Shown here piece by piece: positions 52,325 to 64,000 of a stretch of 64,000 nt of DNA. Made by a program: the position numbers and the translations under genes. The notes below the pieces were generated by a model. It saw only the letters and a list, made by a program, of their open reading frames with translations, did not search any database and was not told the origin of the DNA. Source of the DNA: Blastocystis hominis (taxonomy: Eukaryota > Sar > Bigyra > Opalinata > Blastocystidae); the NCBI RefSeq assembly GCF_000151665.1, contig NW_013171823.1:62001-126000 (forward strand), written 5' to 3'. Position 1 is the first letter of the stretch. Each line of letters opens with the position of its first letter.

Positions 52325-52332
52325 AACAAACA
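52325..52332 (-). terminator. Polyadenylation motif TGTTTGTT of the alanyl-tRNA synthetase gene
   Basis: On the reverse strand, 23 nt after the TAA stop. Confidence 0.7.
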
Positions 52333-52355
52333 AGCCACTAAAAGAGTGAGCATTG

Positions 52356-55274
52356 TTACAGTTGTAAAATGTTCGCAATCTCGCTTTCTATCTCTTGCTT
52401 CTTGTTCACCAGAGAAGCATTGCAAACTCCCTTCAATATTCCCTTCTTTCCTCCTCCTTTTCCTCCTTCTCCCACCTGGAACAGAAGACTCTTCAGTTTT
52501 TCTCTCAGCTGGTCATCCTCACAGACCAGCGTAAACGACCTGCTCTGCACAAACAGCTGAAGCGCGTTTTTGTCCATCAGCTTATCGATGATTTCCTTTG
52601 GAATCTCTGCAGGAATTTCAAACACTTGCAGCGACCGCAAGGTTGAAGAGCTGGAATTCGAGGAGCAATGAACTTCATAGGTAGGAGCCATCGAAGCAGC
52701 CGCAAATCGCAACAACGCCGCTTTTGTTTGCTCCAGCGATTTCACCTGACTCTGCAACCCCTCGGCCTTCTTCACGATCTCCTTCTCGCTGCAGGCAAAC
52801 GATCCGAGCAGCTGATTCAACGTTCGATGCTGCTCGAAGAGCACCTCAGAAGCAGCCATTCCGGCCTTTCCGGTGATTCGCTTGATTCCTGCAGAGATCG
52901 ATTGCACTCCGCTGATTACCACGGGAAACAGATCGCCCGAATTCGCTACGTGCTGGCCGCAGCAGAACTCGCGACTGAGATTCCCGATGGAAATGGTGTG
53001 AAAAACGTTTTCTGACTGTGAGATGTGGGAAATATCCCCAATGAAGGTTCCTTTCGGAACCGTTTCAAGATCTTTCGCTGTGAAATCCACGCGTTTCACC
53101 GGGATTTCGGCGCGTGCAGCCGCGTTCATTTTCGATTCTACGAGTTCGATAAAAGCCTGCGGCGATTTCAGCAAAGGAGTCAAGAACCCCGTGTAAAAAT
53201 CGAACGAAAACTCCTTCTCGGTGATGTGGGATCCTGCCTGAAGCGACTGGTGAACGCCCGACAACTCGCCCAGGCAGGCGTGAAGCAGATGAGTGGCGCT
53301 GTGATGTCTGGCGACCGCCTGGCGGTGGCGCAGATCGATCACACATTCGACCTCGCTATTCAGCGGGAGATTCGATGCGGGAAGCACGTTTATGATCGTT
53401 TGTCCGTGTTTAATCTTCAGTGAAACAAGCCAAACAAAACAAAACCGTATCCATCACCCCGATCTCGCGGCCATTCCACACAACAACGCCGCGGTCGCCT
53501 TCCTGACCCGCCTGCGTGGGGAAGAATGGACAGCGATCCAACACCACAAATTCCACGTTTCCACTTTTCGAAATCGCCTGGATTTTGGCTTTCTGCGACA
53601 CGCTCGATAACGATGTCAGTTTCTCCATTTCGACGGTTTGTCCAGCGAAACGGCCACTCCATTGACTCTCCGGTGGGATCCCCCATTTTTCGACTTGTGC
53701 CATTCGCTCATTCTCCATTTCTTCCTGCAAAAGCTGATCGCTCGCCTCCGATTCCACGGTTATCTTCTTCTCCTGGAACAGTGTTTCCACCATATCCAGA
53801 GGCAGTCCCGTATCGGCTCGAAGCTGTCGGAGCGTTTCCTTCTTCACCGTTTCATTACTCTTCTGAAACTCCTCCAAAAAACCCCACTTTTTTCGCTTTC
53901 GAAGCGACCAGTTTCTTCCCTTCCGCCACAGCTCGCCAGAAAAACTCCTCCTCCATGCCCAAAATCCGCTCGATTTTCTCCTGGTTTCCCGCCAGCTCGG
54001 GCAGCTGCGCGTCTACGCTCGACGTTCCCTCCATTTCCCACGAAGAGCCTGGATAACCGCGGGAATCAGCTCCGAAACGAAGGGATAATCGATGTGATTC
54101 AGGTACGCGAAGCGAAGCATTCGGCGGAAGATTTTTCGAAGCACATAACCGCGGCCTTTCGACGAGGGAACGATTTCATTGGCCAACACAACGGACGTTC
54201 GAAGATGGTCGGCGAAGATGTGCGCGTGGGACGACGAGAGAGAGGGAAACCGAGCCTAGAAAGGAGAAACTGGGGAAACCGAACTTGGATGGACGACAAA
54301 ATCCCCGTGAAAACGTCCGTTTCGAAGTTCGATGGAACTCCATTTAGCTAGACATGACCGAAATAGGCGCGATTTCTACGACGGAGAGCATGCGTTCGCA
54401 TCCCATGCCGGTATCAATCCATCCGCCCTTCAAAATGAGGCTAAAAAAGAGAGAACGTACCTTGGACTGTGTGTTCATAAAAACAAGATTCCAAATTTCG
54501 AGCCAGTTATCGTACGTTGAGAAAGGGTCGGTCTATAGAAATTTAAGAAACAAACAGTCAAAAGGAAACTGTGAAAAAGAGCTCGGAGCAAAAGCCACTT
54601 GGAGAATCGCTACTTCCCATACTCCATAAATTGTCTTTATTTCCACGACTAACGATTTGGCTATCTTGAAACCCAGCAATCTATGTTCATATCGGAAAAA
54701 ACTATTATACAGACTTCCAAATAGAGCGCGCTGAATCGTCTTTTTCGTGAATCGACACGCGGAGGTGTGAGTTTGGAATCTGCAGGACTTTGCTTACAAA
54801 TTCATAGGCCATTGAAATCGCCTCGTCTTTGTAGTAGTCACCCAAAGAAAAATTGCCCAGCATTTCAAACATTGTTTGATGACGAGGAGTAAAACCGATC
54901 TATAATCCTCACAGCAGAGAGCCAAAAACATACGTTATCCAAATCATTATGTTTTCCTCCGGCACGAATACAGAGTTGTGAAGTCGTTACTCGACGGACT
55001 TCGCTAAATATAAACAAGTCAATAGCACTTATTACGGAACTGCTTGACCAAGGTAATACTTTTTGAACTGATTCATTCCAGCATTCACGAAAAGCAAAGA
55101 AGGATCATCCTTTGGAATGACACTGCTTCCAGGAACAATCGTGTGATTTTTAGAAGCGAAATACTGTAAGAACTGATCACGCAATTCTTTTGCAGTGTAA
55201 ATCGATGAAACCTGCACAGGGGAGCGACTTTTAAAAATTCGTCGACTCAACTCCCTACCAGAACAGAGAAGCAT
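52356..55274 (-). CDS. AARS: Alanyl-tRNA synthetase, spliced
   Basis: Charges tRNA-Ala. N-terminus [19 protein letters not shown] looks like a mitochondrial presequence; the catalytic part follows ([42 protein letters not shown]), then the linking region ([16 protein letters not shown]), the editing domain with [11 protein letters not shown] and CCGQHV, and a C-terminal helical region ending IANILQL. Several short introns; clear ones are 53,415-53,445 (31 nt, joining [13 protein letters not shown]) and a 25-nt one near 53,875. Other junctions in 53.9-55.0 kb were not all fixed. One gene may serve both cytosol and organelle (inference). Confidence 0.9.
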
Positions 55275-55279
55275 TCAAT

Positions 55280-55945
55280 TTGTGAAAAAGGAAAGGTAAC
55301 GTGTATTAGGAAAATAGTAATAAGGGAATAGTACTTTTATTAATTTATAATTTGTTTAAAAATAGAAGAGTTACCCAAGAAATGTGTAAATGATGTAATC
55401 TCTTGGATATTGCTGAGGAAAGGGGAGGAAGATAAGAGGATCACCTATTATACGATATATACCGAAACATAGGAATCAAATGAAAGAGCGGGCAACTTTC
55501 TCGGTCAACGTTAAATATTTACATTCGTGTAGTATGGGGAATCAAAAAAATGGAGATGAACAAATGGTTCACATTCCATCAGGAAGGCAACAACACGAGA
55601 GATATAACGGAACACTATGTAGAGTATTATGTATCTAACGAAAACGAGATTTTACCAAGAGCCAGAGGATACAAAAGCTATTACCCTTATACCAGCAAAA
55701 AACACACAAATGAAAAATACGCATACTATAATCTACATGCATAAGCAACCAAGCAAACAGTAATAATAGGAAAAATACAATAATAACAGTAATTAGTCCG
55801 CCAAAAAGGAATACAACAATATGCCGTTTTCTATAACGTAACTTAATAGAAATAGGTCTTCTAAAAACAATAAAATAATTACTAAACGAAAAAAATAAAT
55901 ATGAACCATTCACAGGAAAAAGTGGAAATCATTAATTCTTTAAGT
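55280..55945. other. AT-rich intergenic region
   Basis: About 660 nt between divergent genes. A 64-residue frame at 55,550-55,744 (MEMNKWFTFHQEGNN...) is possible but unsupported. Confidence 0.45.
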
Positions 55946-57809
55946 ATGGTCAATTATTTTGGTAGAATACATAGAGAGGCACTATAATAATATAGATTCG
56001 TCAAAACAAACCAAAGAATCCAGGTATTTACTCAACAACTACATTGCTAGGGAAAAGAAGAAGATTTCGATGAATGGAGTCGACTATGAAGTGACTCTAT
56101 ATCAAGGAGATCATTCAAATGAATATTTAATATGTGAAATGAAAGATGGGAAAGTTGAGGGTCGATGTCAATTATTCAATCGTGGAATTTTGAGTCTTGC
56201 ATGGATGGTGAAAAATGGCGAACGAGTCGGTGGAATAACAGAATATGAGAACGGTAAAGCATTAAAGAAGAAAAGTTGGGATTCTATCCTTGGAAATAAT
56301 GGAGATCGAAGAATGATCGAAAACAGTAAAGAAGGATTAATCATGATAATTCGAAAAAATGAATGTGAAAATGAGCATGGTGATATAGTGGTCTATCGGG
56401 GCGGATTTGATAAAGAAATGAATCGAGATGGTTATGGAATCGAATATGATATAGAAGATGGTAAGGAGATAATTGAAGGTTATTGGTCCAAAGACAAGTT
56501 GATTCGAATCATTCGTGAATTTGATGCTGATACTAACCAAATGATCGAATATGCTGAAAACGATGATGAGAATGATGATGGTAATGTGGAGTTATTGAAT
56601 CGAATTCCAATCTATATTGGAGGATATTGTATAGAAAATGGTAAATATGTAAGAAATGGAGTGGGATATTTGATTGATAAAGCCAGTGGAATAGCAATTC
56701 GAAAAAGTGAATGGGAACATAGAAGAGAGAAGGAAGGAGGAATCGATTTGTATGAAGGTTGGTATATGGAAGGAATGAGTGAAAGTATTCGAAGTGTATT
56801 GAAGAATGAAAAGCCAAGTGAAATGAAAACTGAACCAATTGTAAGTGTTCCTACCAAACGAATCACAATCTACAGTAGTTCTGAATTGAATGAAATGGAT
56901 TTGAAGGTAACGGAATTGGTTTTCTGTTCGAACTGCTGTAATGATTTGAATGCGTTGGATCTGAACAAATTCAAATGGTTAGAATCAATATATGTCACCG
57001 ATTTTTGTTTTGGATCAGTGAAAAAATTCAAAATTGATGGATTGAATCGATTGAAAACTATCAAAATCGTATTCAATTCATTTACTCAGATAAGGGTTGG
57101 ATGTGGAAATGATAAATCGAAATCATTCCATATATTGAATTGTGAATCATTGGAATCCATTCAAATTGGTGAATGCAGTTTCAGTGATTTTGCTGGCGAC
57201 TTTGAATTGAAGAATCTACCACAATTACGATCCATTCAAATTGGCAAAATTGGATGTAGGTCATACAATTTCTGTTGTAGTTCATTTGTGATTCGAGGTA
57301 TTGATATGATATTGAATATTTGAATGATGCATAGATCTTCCAAATCTACAATCCATTACATTAGGTGATGCTGCATTCTGTCTTCCCTTATCAACAGTAA
57401 TCGAAAGTATTGAATGAATTCGAATGAAATGATTGATTAGATCTTCCATCATTACAATCCATTCAACTCGGTGAATATGCCCTTAAAGGTTTTTATTCAA
57501 GTTCATTGACACTTCGAAGTAATAATGAATTGATTCTAAATGATTTGATTTGTAGATCTTCCAAATCTAACATCCATCAATTCTAAAGGATGCAGTTTCC
57601 AAAACTGTCGAGATATAACATTGCAAGGTATATCAGAATATTGAATATTGATAGTATTTAGATATTCCAAATCTTCGATATGTTAATTTACCTAATGCAT
57701 TCCAGTGGTTTGTACTTGCAAAAACGTCTAGTATTGCTTAATCGATTTGATATCATTCATAGATGTTTCACATAAGCTCGCCTATCCTTTCCACAAAAAT
57801 CAGCAATAA
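55946..57809 (+). CDS. MORN plus LRR protein, gene C (seven exons)
   Basis: Exons 55946-55961, 55996-57297, 57335-57406, 57441-57518, 57556-57627, 57662-57730, 57763-57809; introns 34, 37, 34, 37, 34, 32 nt, all GT...AG and phase 1; 551 residues. The first exon gives only MVNYF; using it avoids a non-ATG start. Residues about 30-260 are MORN-like (FDKEMNRDGYGIEYDIEDG), homologous to the 26.5-kb gene, followed by LRRs (LESIQIGECSF, LKTIKIVFNSF) and five one-repeat exons (LPNLQSITLG, LPSLQSIQLG and so on). TGTTTGTT at 57,877-57,884. Joins the N-terminal type of the 26.5-kb gene to the C-terminal type of genes A and B. Confidence 0.85.
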
Positions 57810-57876
57810 ATTGTCAAATGAGATCGATTGGATACCATTGGTGGTAATTCTTCAACGTTAATCAATATTACTTAAT

Positions 57877-57884
57877 TGTTTGTT
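57877..57884 (+). terminator. Polyadenylation motif TGTTTGTT of MORN-LRR gene C
   Basis: About 68 nt after the TAA stop. Confidence 0.6.
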
Positions 57885-58363
57885 AAGAGCCAATGTTATA
57901 CTACTCTCTATATTCACATTATTTGCATAGTTCTGAGTGTATTTTGAATAACGAGTTATTTCATAAATGTTTAGTTTCATTTAAACACTCTTAATAATGA
58001 ATAAGGAAACGTTGATAATATCAATTGTTCTTTAAAAATCCTATGATACTTGCGTAAACTCAATAAGCTTGTGGCAGAAAAGTAAGTTATGCTTTATAAA
58101 TCAATATATATTTCCAAAGCTGTCTGTAAATGGAAATAATGCATATGTAGAAATCAACAAAATATATACTTCTTCAATATGTAACTGGCATAAAGGAACA
58201 CCACCACTCAATACAATACAAAATAAACAAATGAACTGTAATGACAGACATAATTGATTATCACAAACAAATCATCAATCAATCTTATAATTAAAACTTG
58301 CTGGATGATGTATGTATATATATATAGATTCCCTACGAAAATTATGCTAAAAGCATTTGTGCT

Positions 58364-61004
58364 TTATATGAGATCAGCAAGAATGGAAGAAACATCTAGG
58401 AATAGATTCAAAATTACCAAATTATACTCGAAATTGTTTTCCTAGAGACATGAACAAAAGGACGGACCAATCGTTTTAGAGGTAGTTTGACAGTTTGAAG
58501 ATTTGGAATATCTATTTGCAATCCATATTCATTATGTAGGATTACTTTCTAATGTTAATGAGCCAATACTATTGAAGCTACATCCTCCATAAAAAATTAT
58601 GGATATTAGATTTGGAAGATCTACAAAGTAAATCATTTCGAATCATTTCATTATTACTATGCATTACCAATAAAGAGGATTCATCATTTTCTTTTCCAGC
58701 AAGTGCCCACTTACCGAGTTGAATCGATTGTAACGCTGGAAGATCTACATTAATCATTTCATTCCGATTTATTCAATACTTTCGATAATTGTTCTCACAG
58801 AATCCTGAAAAGCATTTCTGCCCAGAACAATAGACTGTAGATTTGGAAGATCTATGCATCACCCAAATATTCAATATCATATCAATACCTCGAATCACAA
58901 ATGAACTATACTGGAAATTCTGTGATTCATTTTTGATTGTACCAATTTGAATGGATTGTAATTGTGGTAGATTCTTCAATTCAAAGTCTCCTCCAAAATC
59001 ATTAAAACTGTATCGACCAATTTGAATGGATTCCAATGATTCACAATTCAATATGTGGAATGATTTCGATTTGCTATTGCCATTACTATTCTTATTACAC
59101 TGAGAAAAAGAATCGTTTCCGATTTTGATGGTTATCAACCGGTTCAGTCCATCAATCATAAAATCTTGAAAAGATCCAAAACATTCATTCCCAATTTCAA
59201 TACACTCCAATGACTCACAGTTTATTATATGAAATAGTCTTGCTTCATTCTTTTCTACAATATTCTTTTCTCGAGTAAATGAATAGTTTCCGATTTTCAG
59301 AGTTTTCAATCGATTCAATCCATTGATTTTGAAAATATTCGGTGATTTAAAACAACTACTACCAATCTCAATTGATTCAACATGGGGAAAAATAGATGTA
59401 TCAAAAATGGTTAACTCATTTTCATTACAACTATTGTCTGGAACAACAATAGTCGATATTGAATGGTCAAGCAAACGAATATCTTCTATAAGAAGTGGTA
59501 GTATCTTAGCTAGTTCATCGTTAATATCTGAAAATGTAATCACTTCAATACTAACTATACTTATAATTGCTTTCGATCGAACCTTCTTGAATGAATTAGG
59601 TAGCTTGACATTTTGAAGATTTGGAATATCTAAACACCATCAATGTTTAATATTCAGAAATACTTTCCAAAGTCACCGATCGAGGATTACAAAAGCTACC
59701 TGCCACCGAATTGATGGATGTTAGACTGGGAAGATCTACATTCATCTATTTCAATTCATTTCATTCATACTTCGCATTATCAAGGAACATAATGTATCAT
59801 CCGATCCAAATAGTGCTAATCCACCTAATGTAATGGATTGTAATGATGGAAGATCTACATCAATCATTTCACTCCCATTTAATCAGTACTTTCGATTATG
59901 GTTGATATAGATCTTCGGAATGTCCAATAACCTAATGTAATGGATTGTAGATTTGGAAGATCTATGCATCATTCAAATATTCAATATCATATCAATACCT
60001 CGAATCACAAATGAACTATAATAGAAATTATGTGACCATCTATTTGCTGCACCAAATTGAATGGATTGTAATTGTGGTAGATTCTTCAATTCAAAGTCTC
60101 CAGCAAAATCACTGAAACTGTATCGACCAATTTCTATCGATTCCAATGATTCACAATTCAATATGTGGAATGATTTCGATTCATCATCTCCATAATAATT
60201 CCTTTTCTGAGTAAATGAATTGCTGCCGATTTTGATAGTTTTCAATCGATTCAATCCATCGATTTGGAATGTTTGCACTGATCCAAAACAATCATCGCCG
60301 ATTTCGATTGATTCCAAATTATACAACAATGAAACATCCCAATCATCCAATATACAATTGTCAATCAGTTTCAAATGTTTCATTCCGATATTCATTGGTT
60401 TGCTTCCATCTCCTTCATACTCAATATCGCAGTCAATTCCATTATACCATTCACATTCATTCACCAACTTCCCATATCGATCATGCACTTTGCCAATTCC
60501 AAATCGATTATCATCACACCAATATCCTTCATATTCAATACATCCATTATTATGATAACTCGTTCCATATCCAAATCGTTTCCAATTGATCATTATGCCC
60601 TTGTACACCAAGAATCCATCATCATCATACATTTCACCATATCCAAATGGAATTCCCAACTTGTTTTCTGTCAATACCAATCCTTCAAATCGACTTCCAT
60701 GATCCAAATCCACGATTCCTTCTACTACTACTTCTATGGATTGTTCTTCATTATATGAAATAGCACCAAATTGATGATTTCCAAACACTTTCAACACTTT
60801 CTGCTCATTGACCACAAATCCATAATTTATAAATACTCCATTATTGAATTGCAATACTACACATTCTCTATTACTCAAAATGAGTGAAATCCAGCCATTT
60901 GGTTTCATTTCCTCATTCAAGCATCCCTGCACATTTTGAATAATAGAACTATCAATATGATAGTTACTAATAGCAGAATTGACAAAATCAGCAATGTTTT
61001 GCAT
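58364..61004 (-). CDS. MORN plus double LRR-block protein, gene D (eleven exons)
   Basis: Two apparent genes are one. Exons: 61004-59999, 59961-59890, 59854-59771, 59735-59664, 59629-59561, 59527-58889, 58851-58780, 58744-58658, 58620-58546, 58511-58428, 58395-58364; ten introns of 37, 35, 35, 34, 33, 37, 35, 37, 34 and 32 nt, all phase 1; 763 residues. The first part copies gene A (MQNIADFVNSAISNYH, MORN repeats, LRRs). The fifth intron, where genes A and B lead to a short last exon, here leads to a long exon with five more LRRs and then a second set of single-repeat exons. This looks like an internal duplication of the LRR half. No TGTTTGTT was seen in the 100 nt past the stop. Confidence 0.82.
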
Positions 61005-61009
61005 GGAAA

Positions 61010-61578
61010 TAGGAAGAAATATGGCAAAACGTTTTTTTTGAATCAAGATCTATTTCATAATTTCCAATAAGGAACATACTTTAATGAAATACACTATATT
61101 ATAACACACAACATGGAATACGCACATAGCTTTCCTACTGTTCACAGTAATAATCTGGGTCCATTTCTTGATAATGACCTTTGGGTATAATCTTGAAATG
61201 ACTGTGAGTTATTGCCTCTGGTTAGATTAACACGGAAAAATGCAATAATGATGGAAAGGTAAAGTGGAAGATACCTGCATGATAAGTGGTACACTTTACC
61301 TGTAAAAACGAACCCTAATTTTTAGCCTTTAGTTACTCCTATCATAATTATTGTTTTTAGTAATATGAAACTGGGATTTATAACTCGAAATGGATGCAAT
61401 TTGAACATTATGCCAATTTGAGGGAGTGATTTAGCTACACTTGATCTCAACAAATACACATTACGGCAGTTTATTGAGATTAGTACTAATTCTATGCGCC
61501 ATATAAAAAAAATCAAAATAGAATGATTTTATCAACTTAAGCTTTCAGAATCGGTGATAATAAATTAAATAAAAGCAG
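61010..61578. other. AT-rich spacer between MORN-LRR genes
   Basis: No gene with good support; contains no recognisable repeat. Confidence 0.45.
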
Positions 61579-62160
61579 GTTATTTATCGAAATCTTTCCA
61601 CATATTGAATTGTGGATCATTGGAATCGATAGAAATTGGTCAATTTAGTTTCAGTGATTATGCTGGAGACTTTGAATTGAAAGGCCTTGCAGCTTTATTA
61701 CAGATAGACATAGGAGCTTATCAATTCAACTCGTATAACTTCTATAATTGCTCATTTGTTGCTTCAGGTTATTTCTGTATCTTTTATTCCCCTTTAGATC
61801 TTCCAAGTCTGAAGTCTTTTGAACTGGGTAGGTGTGCTTTTGCATTTTCAATAGCAACAGTTATTGAAGGTATTGTATATTACTGAGTGGAATGACTGAC
61901 AAGATCTCTCGTCATTACAATCTATTCGGCTAGGATATCAGGCACTGAGGGGTAAAGATGTTGATATGTGTTCACTTGTAATGCGAAGTAGAATGAGAAC
62001 TGAAAGAACCCTGACTATCTAGATCTTCCCTATCTATTATCCGTCGATTCTGAAGGTAAAAGCTTCTTTTCTCCTCGTTCAGTGATTTTAGAGAGTAGAT
62101 TGTTATAACAAACCTCCATTTGATGTAGAAATTCCAAACCTGAATCCATTGATTTGCCTA
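61579..62160 (+). CDS. LRR gene F, 5' end undefined and cut by the assembly gap
   Basis: Exons 61579(?)-61767, 61798-61869, 61904-61987, 62023-62094, 62129-gap; introns 30, 34, 35 and 34 nt, all phase 1, exon lengths 72, 84 and 72, the same as the paralogues. LRR text SKSFHILNCGSLESIEIGQF, DLPSLKSFELG. A 3' splice site at 61,578 is in the right phase, but no upstream exon with MORN repeats was found, so the 5' part is missing or very diverged. Confidence 0.6.
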
Positions 62161-62544
62161 NNNNNNNNNNNNNNNNNNNNNNNNNNNNNNNNNNNNNNNN
62201 NNNNNNNNNNNNNNNNNNNNNNNNNNNNNNNNNNNNNNNNNNNNNNNNNNNNNNNNNNNNNNNNNNNNNNNNNNNNNNNNNNNNNNNNNNNNNNNNNNNN
62301 NNNNNNNNNNNNNNNNNNNNNNNNNNNNNNNNNNNNNNNNNNNNNNNNNNNNNNNNNNNNNNNNNNNNNNNNNNNNNNNNNNNNNNNNNNNNNNNNNNNN
62401 NNNNNNNNNNNNNNNNNNNNNNNNNNNNNNNNNNNNNNNNNNNNNNNNNNNNNNNNNNNNNNNNNNNNNNNNNNNNNNNNNNNNNNNNNNNNNNNNNNNN
62501 NNNNNNNNNNNNNNNNNNNNNNNNNNNNNNNNNNNNNNNNNNNN
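62161..62544. other. Assembly gap (384 N)
   Basis: Run of unknown bases; its true length may differ. Lies within the LRR gene F, in a family of near-identical repeats. Confidence 0.99.
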
Positions 62545-62714
62545 CAACTAGTGCGTACCGTTTTGCCATTGGGCATCACCATAGTGGATCATAACCCCAT
62601 TTTCAAGCACTCTGCTACCCTATGGCATTTTCTTTTCCATTTTCATTGATTCATCGTGATTCAATCGGAATCTACTTTCAGAAAACAGTAATCTCCTCTT
62701 CCCCTTTCGAGTCC

Positions 62715-62722
62715 AACAAACA
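62715..62722 (-). terminator. Polyadenylation motif TGTTTGTT of the right-edge gene
   Basis: On the reverse strand, about 21 nt after the TGA stop at 62,743-62,745. Confidence 0.7.
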
Positions 62723-62742
62723 ATCCACAAAAAACAACAAAC

Positions 62743-64000
62743 TCAATTCAACGGTTCGATGATCCGCTTCATCTTCTCATACGCTTCACTCACATATTTA
62801 TCAACAACAACCTTCGTCTCCTCCGTTATCACGCCTCGGAACCCCTTTTCCAGCAACGTCCGCAGTGTCGAAAACATCGGCGACGGCAGAGCCTTCTCCA
62901 TCACCGACACCTCAATCAGCAGCTGCTTTCAATCCCTCTCCTCATCTCTACCTGGCAATACGCCGGCTCCGTAATATCGCGCAGGCCTTGGAAGATGTCC
63001 ACCATCTTCTCCAGCGCCGCCGCGACCAGTTTCCCGATCGCCTGCTTCGCGTCGATCCCCACATACAGCGTCAAATCCCCGCTCACCAGCGCCAGCCTCG
63101 TCAGAAAGTCCGCCACCTCCACACGCATCTACATCCCACCGATCCGCCTCGCTTACCGGCTGCAGCGTGCGATACGCGACCCAATCCACATCGAAACACT
63201 CATGCAGCGCGCGCAGCAACCCCTCCAGACTGCGCTGCAGATAGCTCTGCGTGTACTGCTTGATCGTGCTCGTGCAGAGCTTGTACGCCTCGTTCAGCTG
63301 CGCGTCCTTTCGAATGAACGCATACTTCGCCAGCGGCTCTTTGATCAGCCGGTCGTTCACGTAGCTCAGCGTGTAAACGCAGTCCAACAGCCGCGATAAC
63401 TCCACGTGCGACGGATCCACCACCGCCGCTTTCACGCCTTGAATCACTGCCAGCAACGCCTCCGCCAGGTATTTCATCACGATCGGCGACAACGTCTACT
63501 CTAAATCGTGGAAACCGTGGAAACCTCCTCGAACTCGGAGAGATGGCGCTGGATTCCGTCGCAGCAGTGCGTGATCTGCGCGCGGAACGAAAGAAGCGTG
63601 GGCTCGGAGGAAGCGGCGCCGGAAGCGTGGAGCATTTGCTGGGTAATGACGAAGGGAGAGAGGAGAAGCTGATCGACGGGGACGCCGGAGAGAACGAGAT
63701 GGATGGAGGCGAAGGAGAGCTTGATGTAGGAGGCGACGACCTCCATTTCGGTGTTGGTGTGCATCTCCACGAAAACGTTCTGCGTGTGAATCATTTCGAT
63801 GATCCAAAGCGAACCTGCACCGCTTCGAGCGTCTGCTGGAGCGTCGTTTTGTTGGACTTCGCCGCGGAGCGCGCGAGCGCGCCGAACGAAGCTTCGCACT
63901 GCGGTTAAGAAGACTAGCCAAGCGAACCATCTGCCGAATATTGAGATGCACGAGGTCGTAGAGCGCGAGCACATCGTCGCTGGAGAAATAGAGCGTGTCC
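62743..64000 (-). CDS. Helical protein, possibly exocyst Sec5-like; 5' end beyond window
   Basis: Reverse-strand gene with several short introns, entering from the right edge. Coding stretches: DVLALYDLVHLNIRQMVRLA, TTLQQTLEAVQ, then across a 35-nt intron NVFVEMHTNTEMEVVASYIK; MKYLAEALLAVIQGVKAAVV, LSRLLDCVYTLSYVNDRLIK; LTLYVGIDAKQAIGKLVAAA; and the end VDKYVSEAYEKMKRIIEPLN. All helical with the look of a vesicle-tethering (CATCHR) subunit; an EXOC2/Sec5 assignment is a guess from the spacing of helices. Confidence 0.5.

Noticed and set aside
54546-54553. TGTTTGTT on the reverse strand as another gene end
   Set aside because: It lies within the alanyl-tRNA synthetase gene, whose coding continues on both sides; likely chance or intronic.
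55959-57323. MORN-LRR gene C starting at TTG and ending at 57,323
   Set aside because: An ATG at 55,946 with a 34-nt phase-1 intron explains the start, and splicing past 57,297 continues the LRRs in frame.
1-64000. tRNA or rRNA genes
   Set aside because: No cloverleaf or conserved rRNA sequence was noticed on reading; a covariance-model scan was not possible.

Overview
The window looks like nuclear DNA of a Blastocystis-type stramenopile (inference, fairly confident). The reasons are introns of only about 25-37 nt that keep reading frame in every gene resolved, and the 8-mer TGTTTGTT just past the ends of many genes, which is the published Blastocystis polyadenylation-site motif.

Layout. 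(1) About 1-22,160: most of a Polinton/Maverick-family element, running off the left edge. It carries protein-primed-type DNA polymerase B, an rve integrase, a double-jelly-roll major capsid protein, an FtsK/HerA-type packaging ATPase, an adenain-like protease, a KilA-N protein, a fibre-like protein, a coiled-coil structural protein, a three-gene block sharing a repeated virion module, and several small unknowns. It looks whole in the part seen. It is peppered with GC-rich perfect hairpins, mostly 19 nt each (8-bp stem, 3-nt loop) and nearly always in tandem pairs, both between genes and in frame inside genes. Many of its start codons sit in a TAAATG box. (2) 22.2-37.3 kb: AT-rich DNA with a segmental duplication (about 23,384-26,573 and 34,053-37,313) carrying a MORN plus leucine-rich-repeat (LRR) gene, a GC-rich island with a fibronectin-III-like host gene, and a broken second copy of the Polinton end (about 32,172-33,345). 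(3) 37.3-55.3 kb: compact spliced host genes: a TAF1-like segment, an unknown protein, the exosome helicase MTR4, an SR/His-rich protein, an AGC kinase, a small unknown, UDP-GlcNAc pyrophosphorylase, a mitochondrial-type DnaJ, a CMGC-like kinase and alanyl-tRNA synthetase. (4) 55.9-62.2 kb: more MORN-LRR genes, then a 384-base run of N. (5) 62.7-64.0 kb: the 3' part of a helical, possibly exocyst-like gene.

Main points. The MORN-LRR genes are longer than their open frames suggest. Each C-terminal LRR is its own exon, bounded by phase-1 mini-introns in the same place of the repeat, with lengths conserved by position (37/35/37/34/32 nt). The UDP-GlcNAc pyrophosphorylase gene has a 237-nt interruption that only resolves as an AT-AC intron with a U12-like 5' end, inside which an 8-bp minisatellite has expanded. 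In the Polinton, double hairpins seem to take the place of the host polyadenylation motif at gene ends, and they have also spread into coding sequence.
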